From NCBI GenBank assembly GCA_029339505.1, contig JAQISU010001235.1, positions 36,233,815-36,297,814 of the forward strand: a stretch of DNA of 64,000 nucleotides, read 5' to 3'. The first letter of the stretch is position 1. Each line of letters opens with the position of its first letter. The notes under the pieces are model-generated. The model had not been told where the DNA came from, did not search any database, and saw only the letters and a list, made by a program, of their open reading frames with translations. This document shows positions 9,829 to 18,618 of the stretch, in pieces. Position numbers and translations under genes: made by a program. The DNA is from Unio delphinus (Eukaryota > Mollusca > Bivalvia > Unionida > Unionidae).

Positions 9829-9924
9829 GCTATATATAAAACAGGTGTCTAAATGAAAGATTTATGTATAATCAATCACTGCAAAATGGGTCAGTCATTG
9901 AATTAGACAATAGTGTAGTATATA
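9829..9924. promoter_or_regulatory. divergent promoter between PolB and HNH genes
   Basis: Only 96 bp separate the leftward polymerase ATG from the rightward HNH ATG. A TATATATAA run lies at 9830-9838. The 13-mer TCATTGAATTAGA (9895-9907) sits 17 nt before the HNH ATG. The same 13-mer precedes the core-type gene at 18619 at nearly the same distance. Confidence 0.55.
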
Positions 9925-10416
9925 ATGACCCAAGAATTCAGACTACACCCAGTGATTAAAAATTACGAAGCATCTAGTGATGGTACTGTCAGAAACTGTA
10001 GACTGAAGAACCCAATTGGGTGGGATAATGGTATGGGGTATTTGGTGTTTAATGTTGGAAGGAAGACATTTCGCAATCATCGTTTCGTATTTGAATGTTT
10101 TAATGGATTGATCAAAGATGGTTTTATTATTGATCACATTGATTCTAATCCAAGGAACAATTCTTTATCCAATCTGCAAGCTATCACACAAGGTGAGAAT
10201 ATCAAACGAGGAAGGAATGGCACTTGTTCAAATAAAGCGAGACCAGTGAAATCTTTGAATACAACAACTAACGAAGAGAAAATATTTCAATCATTATATG
10301 AAGCCGGCAAGTATTTCAATATTTGTAGAACTTCAGTACGATTCGTTGCAGAGGGGATAACCAAAACGGCTATTTCAAAAAAGACGGGACAAAAAGTTCA
10401 ATTTAGTTATGTCTAA
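9925..10416 (+). CDS. HNH homing-endonuclease-like protein
   Basis: The 163-aa product has the layout of phage and giant-virus HNH homing endonucleases. An N-terminal NUMOD4-like segment (residues about 5-50, with VIKNYEASSDGTVRN) leads into an HNH core (HRFVFECF then IDHIDSNPRNNSLSNLQ, about 52-90). A C-terminal DNA-binding repeat of NUMOD1/IENR type follows (SLYEAGKYFNICRTSVR). Such enzymes nick or cut DNA at long sites and usually spread their own gene. It is a second HNH domain in the same element, different from the one on the helicase tail. The next frame starts at its stop (TAATG). No break is seen. A host-derived role is not suggested. Confidence 0.85.
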   Translation: MTQEFRLHPVIKNYEASSDGTVRNCRLKNPIGWDNGMGYLVFNVGRKTFRNHRFVFECFNGLIKDGFIIDHIDSNPRNNSLSNLQAITQGENIKRGRNGTCSNKARPVKSLNTTTNEEKIFQSLYEAGKYFNICRTSVRFVAEGITKTAISKKTGQKVQFSYV

Positions 10417-10817
10417 TGCGTCATAATTTCCAATTAGAGATATGTCATACTTATAGAATAATGAATTCTGAAAACATGAATAGCATCATAGTTGAAATAG
10501 CAAAATTGAAAAATCAGGATATCAAACTATCAGATGGATTAAATCCTGACCAAATTGTGTCTGATTTTCAGGATATAGAATACGGGGTTAACAACAATAA
10601 ATATATGCTACCCAAGAAATATGCACTCATCAAAAAAATTCAGAATTCTATTAAAGACTCTCTTTCAGTTTCCAGTGACATCAGTGTGTTCGTTCCGTTG
10701 TATACTATCGTAGAACGAATACAAAAAGAATTAGGTAACGAATACGAATTGAAAAAAGAAGTCAACTCTAAAATTAGAAACCTACGAGCATTAATTCAGG
10801 AAAATGAACAATTTTGA
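10416..10817 (+). CDS. unknown small protein
   Basis: I do not recognise this 133-codon frame. Its ATG overlaps the HNH stop by one base (TAATG), and a second ATG at 10461 would shorten it to 118 aa. The product is lysine-rich, probably helical and lacks cysteines in the shorter form or any membrane segment. Direct coupling to the HNH gene suggests co-expression. A repeat-rich non-coding interval starts right after its stop. Confidence 0.55.
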   Translation: MRHNFQLEICHTYRIMNSENMNSIIVEIAKLKNQDIKLSDGLNPDQIVSDFQDIEYGVNNNKYMLPKKYALIKKIQNSIKDSLSVSSDISVFVPLYTIVERIQKELGNEYELKKEVNSKIRNLRALIQENEQF

Positions 10818-10819
10818 CT

Positions 10820-10945
10820 GACCGACCATTAATCATTTTTGATTGCCCGACTCTTATCATTTTTTGATTGCCCGACTATTATCATTTTTTGATTGCCCGA
10901 CTATTATCATTTTTTGATTGCCCGACCATATCATTTTTTTTAGCC
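10820..10945. repeat. 26-bp tandem repeats in element A
   Basis: Four to five units of a 25-26 bp repeat built on GATTGCCCGAC + TATTATCATTTTTT lie just after the small unknown gene. An open frame across them is a by-product of the repeat and is not taken as a gene. They resemble iterons or transcription-termination spacers. Confidence 0.8.
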
Positions 10946-11000
10946 GACCCTCAAAGGGTGTCAAAAATCGATGGACGATGTGTCAGATTGGTCAAAACTA

Positions 11001-11308
11001 GAATGTTGAAACTATCAGTATTATTTTATTTATATACAATTTTGATACTTTCAACATCAATGATAGAAGGTGTCTCACGATGAAATAACACTTCCATGAC
11101 CATATAAAAAATCATCCGACATGTAACAAAAGTGGGGAAACTCACAGTATTATTTATTTTATATACAATTATGTGACTTTCCCCATCATTGATAGAAGCT
11201 GTTATAGGATGAAATAACTCTTCCATGACTGTGTTAAAAAATAATCTGACATGTCAAAAAAGTGGAGAAAGTGTTTTACAATTGAAAAATGGTTTCTGAT
11301 TTCAAATA
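11001..11308. repeat. 129-bp tandem duplication with two matching hairpins
   Basis: Two imperfect copies of about 129 bp and the start of a third at 11261 fill this interval. Each complete copy holds a 13-bp stem with a 25-nt AT-rich loop, at 11005-11055 and 11134-11184. The stems differ by compensatory changes. AATTGAAAA lies at 11280-11288, just before the ATG at 11309. Confidence 0.8.
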
Positions 11309-11668
11309 ATGGTCAATGAAGCATTAACAACCCGACTGGCTCGTGAGCGACTAGATGCAATTAAGAAATTTATACCAATTCGCGACTCTGTACGGAATAA
11401 ACTGCAACAACGACAGAGTTTACAAACTGATTTTGCTCTGGGGTCTGAAGAATTGTTTAAACCAGTAACCACAGCAACGTACGGGGTAGAGCGTGCTATA
11501 CTGGGAGATGATCCTGACGGTAAGAGAAAGGAAGAGGGTCTTATTTCTGTACTCGAAAAAATAGCAGCGAAAACTGAACAAACTGAACAAACTGATCCGA
11601 AAAAAACGACTGTTTCTCTGTTGAATAAATTTACTGATCATGCTAAAATATTAATAAAAAAAACCTAG
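11309..11668 (+). CDS. unknown virion-block protein, N-terminal part
   Basis: This 119-aa frame starts at an ATG preceded by AATTGAAAA 29 bp upstream. The product is helical-looking and charged (LARERLDAIKKFIP...), without recognised motifs. It ends just after an A8 run (11656-11663). The next frame lacks an ATG for most of its length and overlaps the end of this one. The two are therefore probably halves of one gene separated by a one-base indel, in a shift of +1. It sits at the head of the structural block, so a minor capsid or scaffold role is possible but not shown. Confidence 0.6.
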   Translation: MVNEALTTRLARERLDAIKKFIPIRDSVRNKLQQRQSLQTDFALGSEELFKPVTTATYGVERAILGDDPDGKRKEEGLISVLEKIAAKTEQTEQTDPKKTTVSLLNKFTDHAKILIKKT

Positions 11669-12374
11669 TTTATTGAAATCAAAGGATTATCAAGCCTTTG
11701 GTAATTTTGCTGCTCAAAGCTATAATTCAAAAAAAGATTTTTTAAAGGACGAGTATAAAAATGATAGAATATCAAGTAATGATTGGTTCGATTATTTGTA
11801 TAAACTAAATAAAGGGATTGGTCGTTTGAATAAGGATGAGATAGGATACAAGGAATTTAAAAAGGGAATTAGTAATTATAAAAGAGAACAAATAGAAGAG
11901 CGACAACGAGAAATAGAAGAACGGCAAGAACTAAAACGTCAAACACCAACATGGAGACAAACAAGAAGACAAAAAAAACAACAACTACCACCTGATGATG
12001 ATGATGATTTAGAAGAACGACGTCAAACACCAACACGGAGACAAAAAAAACAACAACTACCACCTGATGATGATGATGATGATACTCTTGATTATTTACA
12101 AACCACGGATACAGACAAACTAGATGAAGCAGCTGGCTATAGCGGAAGTGGACTGCAAAATCCAAGGATTGGAAACATTTGTCCTGATAGTGTTATCAAT
12201 GATATATCACGATTAGATGTTCTTGTAGGAGGATTCCGAGCTGGAAATAACTCTCCAGAAATAATTAATGAAGCAGCTGATATTTGTAGACGATTATTTG
12301 CCGGCGGTATCATGGATATCAAAACTTATCGAGATTTCATTGACGAGTTAGCAAATGGGTATCATAGCGATTAA
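11664..12374 (+). CDS. unknown Q/R/D-rich protein, probably C-terminal part of the preceding gene
   Basis: The frame is open from just after a TAA at 11655, but its first in-frame ATG is far downstream, so it needs a shift from the preceding gene or a non-ATG start. Two tandem blocks of RRQKKQQLPPDDDDD type occur in the middle (about 11960-12095), mixing strongly basic and strongly acidic stretches. The C-terminal 70 residues are compact and look folded, with VGGFRAGNNSPE and DICRRLFAGGIMD. I do not recognise a family. The position suggests a virion component. Confidence 0.6.
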   Translation, partial: PSLLKSKDYQAFGNFAAQSYNSKKDFLKDEYKNDRISSNDWFDYLYKLNKGIGRLNKDEIGYKEFKKGISNYKREQIEERQREIEERQELKRQTPTWRQTRRQKKQQLPPDDDDDLEERRQTPTRRQKKQQLPPDDDDDDTLDYLQTTDTDKLDEAAGYSGSGLQNPRIGNICPDSVINDISRLDVLVGGFRAGNNSPEIINEAADICRRLFAGGIMDIKTYRDFIDELANGYHSD

Positions 12375-12407
12375 ATAACAATTGAAAACACTATTGTTTT
12401 TATAATA

Positions 12408-12839
12408 ATGATCGTACACTACAATCATGATAAACCAACCCTCGTCTATGTAGTTAATTCACGGTTTCCAGTTTATAGAGCATACTACGGAGATGGCCTC
12501 GGCAATACCATTTTAGGATTCTTTTCAAGAATGGCCCCAAAAGTGATGCCGTTAGCTAAACAGTTATCAATGAAAGCCATTGATGTTATTCGTGATAAGG
12601 GTATTAGTACTGTTGGAAATCTTGCCGGGAAAGCGTTTTCAACTGCGAAGGATAAAATAACATCATTAGTGGGGCGAAAAAAGAAACCGTTACCGTCTAC
12701 TGAAGAAATGCCTGCAAGTGTTAGTAAAATTATAAATAACGCAGTAGATGAAAAACTAGCGTCGATGGTAAATCAAGGAGACCAAAGCAATATTGCAAAC
12801 ATGATAGCAGGAAGTGGCCTTAAAAAACTACGTCGATGA
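12408..12839 (+). CDS. minor virion protein, pVI/pX-like candidate
   Basis: This 143-aa protein has a short N-terminal region, then a glycine-flanked amphipathic segment (GDGLGNTILGFFSRMAPKV) and a basic, alanine-rich body. It ends in GSGLKKLRR. Small proteins with a GxGLG...F amphipathic helix sit next to the MCP in many Polintons and resemble adenovirus minor capsid proteins that disrupt membranes or bind DNA; this assignment is by pattern only. AATTGAAAA lies at 12380-12388, 19 nt before the ATG. The MCP gene starts 54 bp downstream. Confidence 0.6.
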   Translation: MIVHYNHDKPTLVYVVNSRFPVYRAYYGDGLGNTILGFFSRMAPKVMPLAKQLSMKAIDVIRDKGISTVGNLAGKAFSTAKDKITSLVGRKKKPLPSTEEMPASVSKIINNAVDEKLASMVNQGDQSNIANMIAGSGLKKLRR

Positions 12840-12893
12840 AAATGGAAAAATCGTTTACGATTTCACTATTTAGACTCTGATAAATAGAATAAA

Positions 12894-13790
12894 ATGTTCA
12901 AAAAATCATCTGATCCAGCGTTTGATATAGACGCCCCAGTTGGCAAGGATGATTCTGTACGCGATTATCAATATTACGCCTATCATGCCATAGACTCAAA
13001 TAGTCGAGCAAGAATTGATCTTCAAGTCCATGATACCAGTAAATACTTTTTGCCCTGTGAAGCATTTATTGAAGTAGAAGGAGAAATTGTAACAGCTGCT
13101 GATACTACTGCTGTACCAGCACCGTATCCAGCTGGTACTCAAGTCGGTTTTGTCAATAATGGTATTATGGCGCTATTTGAGAGTGTTAGATATCTCATTG
13201 ATGGAAAAGAAATTGAGTCCATAGATCGTGATGTTGATGTGGCTACAACAATCATAGGGTTAGCGAGATATTCTGATGATTATACAAGATCAGCAGGACC
13301 CTCTATGATGTTTGCAAAGGATGGTAAGAATACCGCTGGTGGAAATCCATTTATTATAAGACGACCAAATGATCGTGCTGCTCCTCCTGCTCCTGCTGGT
13401 ATCGAGGATATGATTATAAACAACGATCCTAATTTCAATCTAGGAGCCGCAACACGAAACGCAATGTTGGGAGTAGGGCGTAAACCATTTTCATGTGCGA
13501 TTCCACTGCATCATATTTTTGGATTCTGTAGAAACGTCAGAAAAGTTATCTACGGGGCGAAGCATACAGTATCGCTTGTACGAAAGAGTGATGATAACGA
13601 CGCAATTTGGAGGATTCCAGCAAATGTTGCAGCCCCCAATGCTGATGCTGGTAAAGTCAATTTAACAAAAATATCATTGTGGATGCCAGTGTTGACTCCA
13701 GCAATCACCGCAGAACAACGACTACTATCATTTATGGACCAAGGAGGAAAGTCGTTGTTGAGTTGGCTAACCGTGAGTACAGATGTGAAG
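12894..13790 (+). pseudogene. major capsid protein (double jelly-roll type), 5' part
   Basis: These 299 codons are the N-terminal two thirds of the Polinton MCP, the hexon-like building block of the capsid. Typical signs are the DxxVRDYQYYAYHAID start, the PLHHIFGFC segment and the WMPVLTP strand. The reading frame is intact up to the codon before 13791, where a MULE is inserted. The rest continues in frame at 18051. Element B carries the same codons without interruption. A truncated product ending a few residues into the MULE could be made but would lack the second part of the protein. Confidence 0.92.
13782..13790 (+). repeat. left 9-bp target-site duplication of the MULE
   Basis: GATGTGAAG here is repeated exactly at 18042-18050. 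Element B has a single copy at the corresponding MCP position, which confirms the duplication. Confidence 0.97.
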
Positions 13791-13860
13791 GGGTCTCTCT
13801 AAACACCCCAAGACACCCCAGGACACCCCAAGACACCCCAAGACACCCCAAGACTCTCCA
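13791..13860 (+). repeat. MULE left terminal inverted repeat with decamer array
   Basis: After GGGTCTCTCTAAAC come five to six copies of a decamer of the form ACACCCCAAG. The mirror array lies at 17972-18041. One variant unit (CCAGG instead of CCAAG) occurs at the second position here and the third position at the other end. Confidence 0.88.
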
Positions 13861-15080
13861 AAAACACCTTAAACTTTACATAATACCTACTTTAAATGTC
13901 AACAACAGCACAAGAAAACCCAAAACAAACAAACAAAAACTGCGATATGTATCAATATTTTGTTTAACAAGAAAAGTAGCGAGGTCAGGAGTTGCAAAGG
14001 GAAATAACTCCCGTTTTGACGAGGAGTGTTCCGGTACAGTAACGTGAATATTTATCAACATTTATAAATAATTAGCAATACCACAAATAAGTCGTGAAAA
14101 AAGTTACAAAAATAGCAAATGTATTGCATATAAAATTATTTATTTATCTCAATAACAAGTTAAAAATTCCTCCATTCATGTATTCTGACAATTATTAACT
14201 TAGAGCATAAACAATTACATTCTTCATTTGTTAGTATTTATTTAGTGGGCTTATAGACAATTCGGACCAAAGACAATTCGGCCCAAGACAATTCGGCCCA
14301 ACTTGGACCGAAAATAAGACAATTCGGCCCAACTTTAAAGACAATTCGGCCCAACACGAAAGACAATTCGGCCCAATTTAAAATACAACTGACAAGTATT
14401 TATTTGTAACATATATTTTGACAATTCTTATATAATATGTTTTATAATAAAATTTTGAACATTTTGTGAACAAGATAAATGTTTTCCGAAGTTATAATGG
14501 TTAGGAAAAATCGGAGAAAGAAAGGAGTATAGAAGAGCTGTACGCTTGGTCTCCAAAACTTAATTCTCAATCAAAACATGAGATATTCTCGTATTTGAAC
14601 GTATTTGTTACAAATAACTTTATACAGATAAAAATGGTTGAAAACTGCATAATTAGTTATTTTGCGATAATTTGACAAATTTAATTCAGAAATTATTCCG
14701 TTTTGCTGTTATATGTTACGAAAAAGACAGATAAATGTGCACAATGAAAGATGCATCTTTACCTAAATTTCTGTTATTTTAAATTTCATTTAATTTCATA
14801 ATAAATATTCAAAACACCACAAACATTTCCGATTCAAAATATTAGCGCGAAAGTGTACAGCGTGTATGCCTTTTTAGTCAATCCAAACATATAACGTATG
14901 TATCAGAGACATACGACAAGAGACCAAGCTAAACAGATCCGTACCATGCACGGAAAACGTTTTACAATTTTGAAGGATGTACACCAATAAGGAAATTAGC
15001 GTCAACAATCTTCTACGAATGTGCACAAGGATCTACAGACCACGAAGATGAAGAACTGAGTCGCGTTATTTTCATATCAG

Positions 15081-15167
<87 letters not shown>
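15081..15167. repeat. (GT)n(GA)n microsatellite
   Basis: A GT run passes directly into a GA run. Open frames through it are artefacts. Confidence 0.95.
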
Positions 15168-15168
<1 letters not shown>

Positions 15169-15371
15169 TGCCGAACATTTTGCCATTTTAATTGGTGCAA
15201 CATCAACCTCGTACCAGTTAAGTTTATGTTTTATTCAGTATCGTCAATCATAGTTCCTCCTTTACTCCATACAAATTAAAAATGAATAAACTGACTACAA
15301 ATCTTAATTATGGTACTCATTGTCTTTGTTCCCTTGTAAGATAGATCTGAATGCGTCTGTCCGTGTGTGCG

Positions 15372-15385
15372 ACTCTCTCTCTCTC

Positions 15386-15425
<40 letters not shown>

Positions 15426-15635
15426 CTGAAAGCCATAAAGTGAAACAAAGCAAAATACATCAGCCTGTATACATAAGACTCACCAGCTTAGAGGCACATA
15501 TATATCTACACATACGCACGCACGCACACACGTACGCACAAATATATACATACATACATACATACATACATACATACATACATACGTTTTACGTACGTAC
15601 GTACATACATACATACGTACGTACATACATGCAGA
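15372..15635. repeat. (CT)n, (CA/CG)n and (TACA)n microsatellite cluster
   Basis: CT-rich runs at 15372-15425 are followed by TACA/TACG tetranucleotide runs at about 15540-15635. Confidence 0.92.
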
Positions 15636-15693
15636 TATGTAATAATTTCATGCCATATTTTCATGACTTTGGGCCGAATTGTCCAATAGCCGT

Positions 15694-16686
15694 TTAGTGT
15701 TTCTTGGTCCTCTCGTTGACGGGCCTTCTTCGCTGACCAGGTTTTCGTGCTGTTCCTCTGGCCTTATTAATTAGGGTATATTTCCCATCATGTGATTCAA
15801 TATACTTTGATTTATGCGTACGTTTATTGTCCTGGAGGAACTTTGCAAAAATCTCGGTCTTTTGAATTTCGGATTTGCATCTCCAGACGCTGTCGTTTAT
15901 CTTGTAAATGTGTTCTTCTTTCGTTAATTGATAATTTCCACTGTCATGAAGAGCGCTTCTATAGTCCATGAAATGTAGCTGTGTCACGCTGAAAAGCTTA
16001 TGTATTAAATCTTGCGTGTGTTTTGGTTTCCAGTCAACAGAGAGTTTTAGAATATTATTGATGGACTCGGCATTGTTGTTAGTCCAGTTCACGCTTTCAA
16101 TATTTTTGCGGCTAGGTTCGAAAACGTATTTCTTAAGTCTCGGTTTTAAGTTGCTGATAAAGTATGGCGCAAATGTCGGATGCTGTTCGTTGATGATAGT
16201 TTCCAGCATTTCTGAGCGGCTTTCAAAATCTATTGTAGTATTTGCGTTTGTGATGCCACCGGTACCAAATATTTTGGCCATTATAATATCACGTTCCCCC
16301 TTTACAATCCCTATTTTATTTTGAAGGTAGTGCCTCACATTATCCTTAAGATGCTTAGTGCAAAGATAGCGTGTAGCTGAGGGGAATACATGTTCTATTG
16401 CCTTTGTTATGGCCTTCTCGTCATCACTTCCAAATTCCATTTTTTCAGACACTCGTACTTCCACGGATTCAATATCTCTGTCTAGTGCTGTAGCAATATG
16501 TTCCAGAAAACTCTTGTAAGTTCTGTAAGAAGCGTCTTTATGCAGAAGGACAGGGCCAATAAAAATTGGATGTTCGTTTGTACTGTTTCGGACAACTCTT
16601 TGAAACTTGTTTAATATAACAAATTTGCAATACCTAAACAATCTGGATGTAAACTTGCACAAATAGCTCATAATATATATACCCAC
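15694..16686 (-). CDS. MULE transposase (partial)
   Basis: The 330-aa frame matches the central to C-terminal part of MULE transposases. A HPIFIGPVLLH segment (about 39-49) precedes the DDE core block GSDDEKAITKAIEHVFPSA (about 85-103), with the family's CTKHLKDNV about 109-117. A WTNNNAESINNILK helix (about 202-215), which usually carries the final acidic residue, follows. The tail is basic. Full MULE transposases are usually longer, with an N-terminal zinc finger and an earlier catalytic aspartate that I do not see here. The protein is therefore 5' truncated or its start is lost in the AT-rich upstream DNA. Confidence 0.8.
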   Translation of the reverse strand: MGIYIMSYLCKFTSRLFRYCKFVILNKFQRVVRNSTNEHPIFIGPVLLHKDASYRTYKSFLEHIATALDRDIESVEVRVSEKMEFGSDDEKAITKAIEHVFPSATRYLCTKHLKDNVRHYLQNKIGIVKGERDIIMAKIFGTGGITNANTTIDFESRSEMLETIINEQHPTFAPYFISNLKPRLKKYVFEPSRKNIESVNWTNNNAESINNILKLSVDWKPKHTQDLIHKLFSVTQLHFMDYRSALHDSGNYQLTKEEHIYKINDSVWRCKSEIQKTEIFAKFLQDNKRTHKSKYIESHDGKYTLINKARGTARKPGQRRRPVNERTKKH

Positions 16687-16985
16687 AAGTCGGCCAATTA
16701 TGCGCGTCGGGTAATTATTGAAGCACTAATGAAAGTACCGCATGGTCGGCAAATGTCTTTTAATGTTGCTTACTGTATCTGTACAATCAAAAGCTCAAGC
16801 CTAATTACTACTCAAAACACCTTGATGTATACAAATTTTAATCAAGAGTATTTATTAGGGGCTGCAAACATCTGTTTATTCCAGAACTTAGTTCAATACC
16901 CGTAATTCTTTAAGCGCATTTATGCCAGTACTCATATACAATTAGTATAATCTAACATATGCTGTTATTTTAAGTTGAAGCATAG

Positions 16986-17052
<67 letters not shown>

Positions 17053-17334
17053 AATTCTAAGAAAATAGGCGACAACATAATCCAGTTGTTTTTTATGTAA
17101 GAGTTCTTTGACTGAGTCAAATAATTGAGTAAGTTTTAGGTTCATTAAATAAAAGTAGATAAATACATTTGATGTTAAGTGGGCCTTATTGTTGTTGTTC
17201 TCTAACGTTATTTTCTTCAGCACATTAATTTAAATATTTTAATACACATCGAAAGAGGCTAATTTTAAATATGATCCGCTGTCAACCAAACCACCGGCAC
17301 CCCGAAGGGCTAAAAGTCCCAATCACACACACGC

Positions 17335-17411
<77 letters not shown>

Positions 17412-17971
17412 GGAAACATTTTAGCCGTGATTAATGGTTGATTAATGGAACGAATACACATATATTTCTAATTTCAGCTAGAGCGTAAGCAAATTATTGA
17501 ATAAATATAATGCGAAGAAAATAAGTTTTGCTTGAGAACTCAGTAATCAAAATATATCCGTTATTGTTTGATAGTGTTGATAATGAAAAAGTTAACTTCA
17601 TATTTTCTTTACTGAAACACTGAAAAGTTATTTTGGTAAAAATAAATGTCACTGCGATAGCTCATATCTTGTTTATGATTTAAGCTTGAACCTTTGAGTT
17701 ACTATTTCAAGAAGAAAAAGAGCATATAAACAGTTTATAACAAAATGAAAGAATGAAGTATCGTGTATTGCCATTAAATGAGAACATTCTGTTTATTGTA
17801 TTTTTCCAAAGAGATTTGTTGCAAAAGAGTTAGTTTCCGTAGATTATCGGAAATAGGGCCATCAACCAATACTATCAAGCATTGATAGTAACAATGTCCA
17901 TATGTGTTTTCTTTATTTTCGCCTGCTTCTTGGTACTTTTTTGCAAGATTTGGTGCGAATATAATAAAAAA
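16687..17971. other. MULE interior, AT microsatellites, no gene
   Basis: Two long AT runs lie at 16990-17048 and 17339-17408. Short frames here are low-complexity and not supported. Confidence 0.7.
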
Positions 17972-18041
17972 TGTGGTGTCTTGGGGTGTCTTGGGGTGTC
18001 CTGGGGTGTCTTGGGGTGTCTTGGGGTGTTTAGAGAGACCG
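17972..18041 (-). repeat. MULE right terminal inverted repeat with decamer array
   Basis: This mirrors the left end: five CTTGGGGTGT-type decamers and GTTTAGAGAGACC. It abuts the second GATGTGAAG duplication at 18042-18050. Confidence 0.9.
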
Positions 18042-18050
18042 GATGTGAAG

Positions 18051-18569
18051 CAATCAAATATCAACGGGTTATTCACTTGGAACCTAGCATCAAAACAAGG
18101 CGTTTCTGTGCCACGTCATATATTTATTGCGTTACAGGATAACGCACGAGTTGGCAATCAACTCTCCAGTCATATGATATTTGATCAATTAGGTGTGAAA
18201 GACGTCTCACTGAGAATAAACGGCCAGCAGGAACCATCTGAGGATATACAACTTAATTACACAGAAAATCATATTGCACGAGTTTATCATCGTCTGTTGT
18301 CATTTATGGCACGCGATCAAAATGTCGATACTGGTTTGCAAATATCACAATTTGATTTTAAAAATCTGTATCCGATCTATTACTTCTCACTGGAACATCT
18401 CGATTTGACAAGACAGTCAGTTGTTGATATACACTTTAGAGCTAATGTGACTCGTGGTGCTATTGCTGATTATAGAGCGGTTGCTGTCATTCTCAGTGAT
18501 AAATCAATGCTACTCGAAGGTGTTGGTGGAAGAATGAGAGTGGTAGATGCCCCAGTAGAAAATCTTTGA
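18051..18569 (+). pseudogene. major capsid protein, 3' part after the MULE
   Basis: This is the C-terminal third of the MCP, in frame with 12894-13790 once the MULE and one duplication copy are removed (total about 471 codons). It covers the GLFTWNLASKQGV to LLEGVGGRMRVVDAPVENL region and ends with TGA at 18567-18569. It has no start codon or promoter of its own. It is nearly identical to the matching part of element B, so no decay since insertion is obvious. Confidence 0.92.
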
Positions 18570-18587
18570 ACGATTTTTCTCGATTTT

Positions 18588-18600
18588 TCATTGAATTAGA
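18588..18600 (+). promoter_or_regulatory. candidate promoter motif TCATTGAATTAGA
   Basis: This 13-mer lies 18 nt before the ATG at 18619 and is followed by TATATATAATG. The identical 13-mer precedes the HNH gene by 17 nt. It is conserved in element B before the matching gene. Confidence 0.55.
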
Positions 18601-18618
18601 ATCAATCAATTATATATA

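Larger units (their letters stand above)
14246..15692. mobile_element. possible nested non-autonomous element with GACAATTCGG ends
   Basis: Six copies of a 15-17 bp unit, GACAATTCGGCCCAA, lie at 14258-14378. One inverted copy lies at 15668-15683. The flanks GGCTTATAGACAATTCGG and the complement of CGGCTATTGGACAATTCGG align as imperfect inverted ends, and TTTAGTG lies on both sides. The right edge falls at the transposase stop codon. The interior holds only microsatellites and AT-rich DNA. It could instead be subterminal repeats of the MULE itself. Confidence 0.45.
13791..18041 (-). mobile_element. Mutator-like (MULE) DNA transposon inserted in the MCP gene
   Basis: A 4,251-bp insertion is flanked by perfect 9-bp duplications, the usual MULE size. 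The ends are inverted repeats beginning (G/C)GGTCTCTCTAAAC, followed by tandem ACACCCCAAG-type decamers on both sides. It carries a MULE-type transposase on the minus strand, long GT/GA, CT, TACA and AT microsatellites, and a possible nested element. The reference state without the insertion is visible in element B. Confidence 0.93.

Noticed and set aside
10868..11083. 71-codon frame after the small unknown gene
   Set aside because: It consists of the translated 26-bp repeat plus hairpin sequence and has no independent support.
13791..18041. MULE interior as part of the Polinton gene set
   Set aside because: The 9-bp duplication and the uninterrupted element B show that it is a later insertion.
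17882..18142. Frames crossing the MULE right end into the MCP
   Set aside because: They arise from decamer repeats read through the insertion junction. Only the MCP part from 18051 is real coding sequence.
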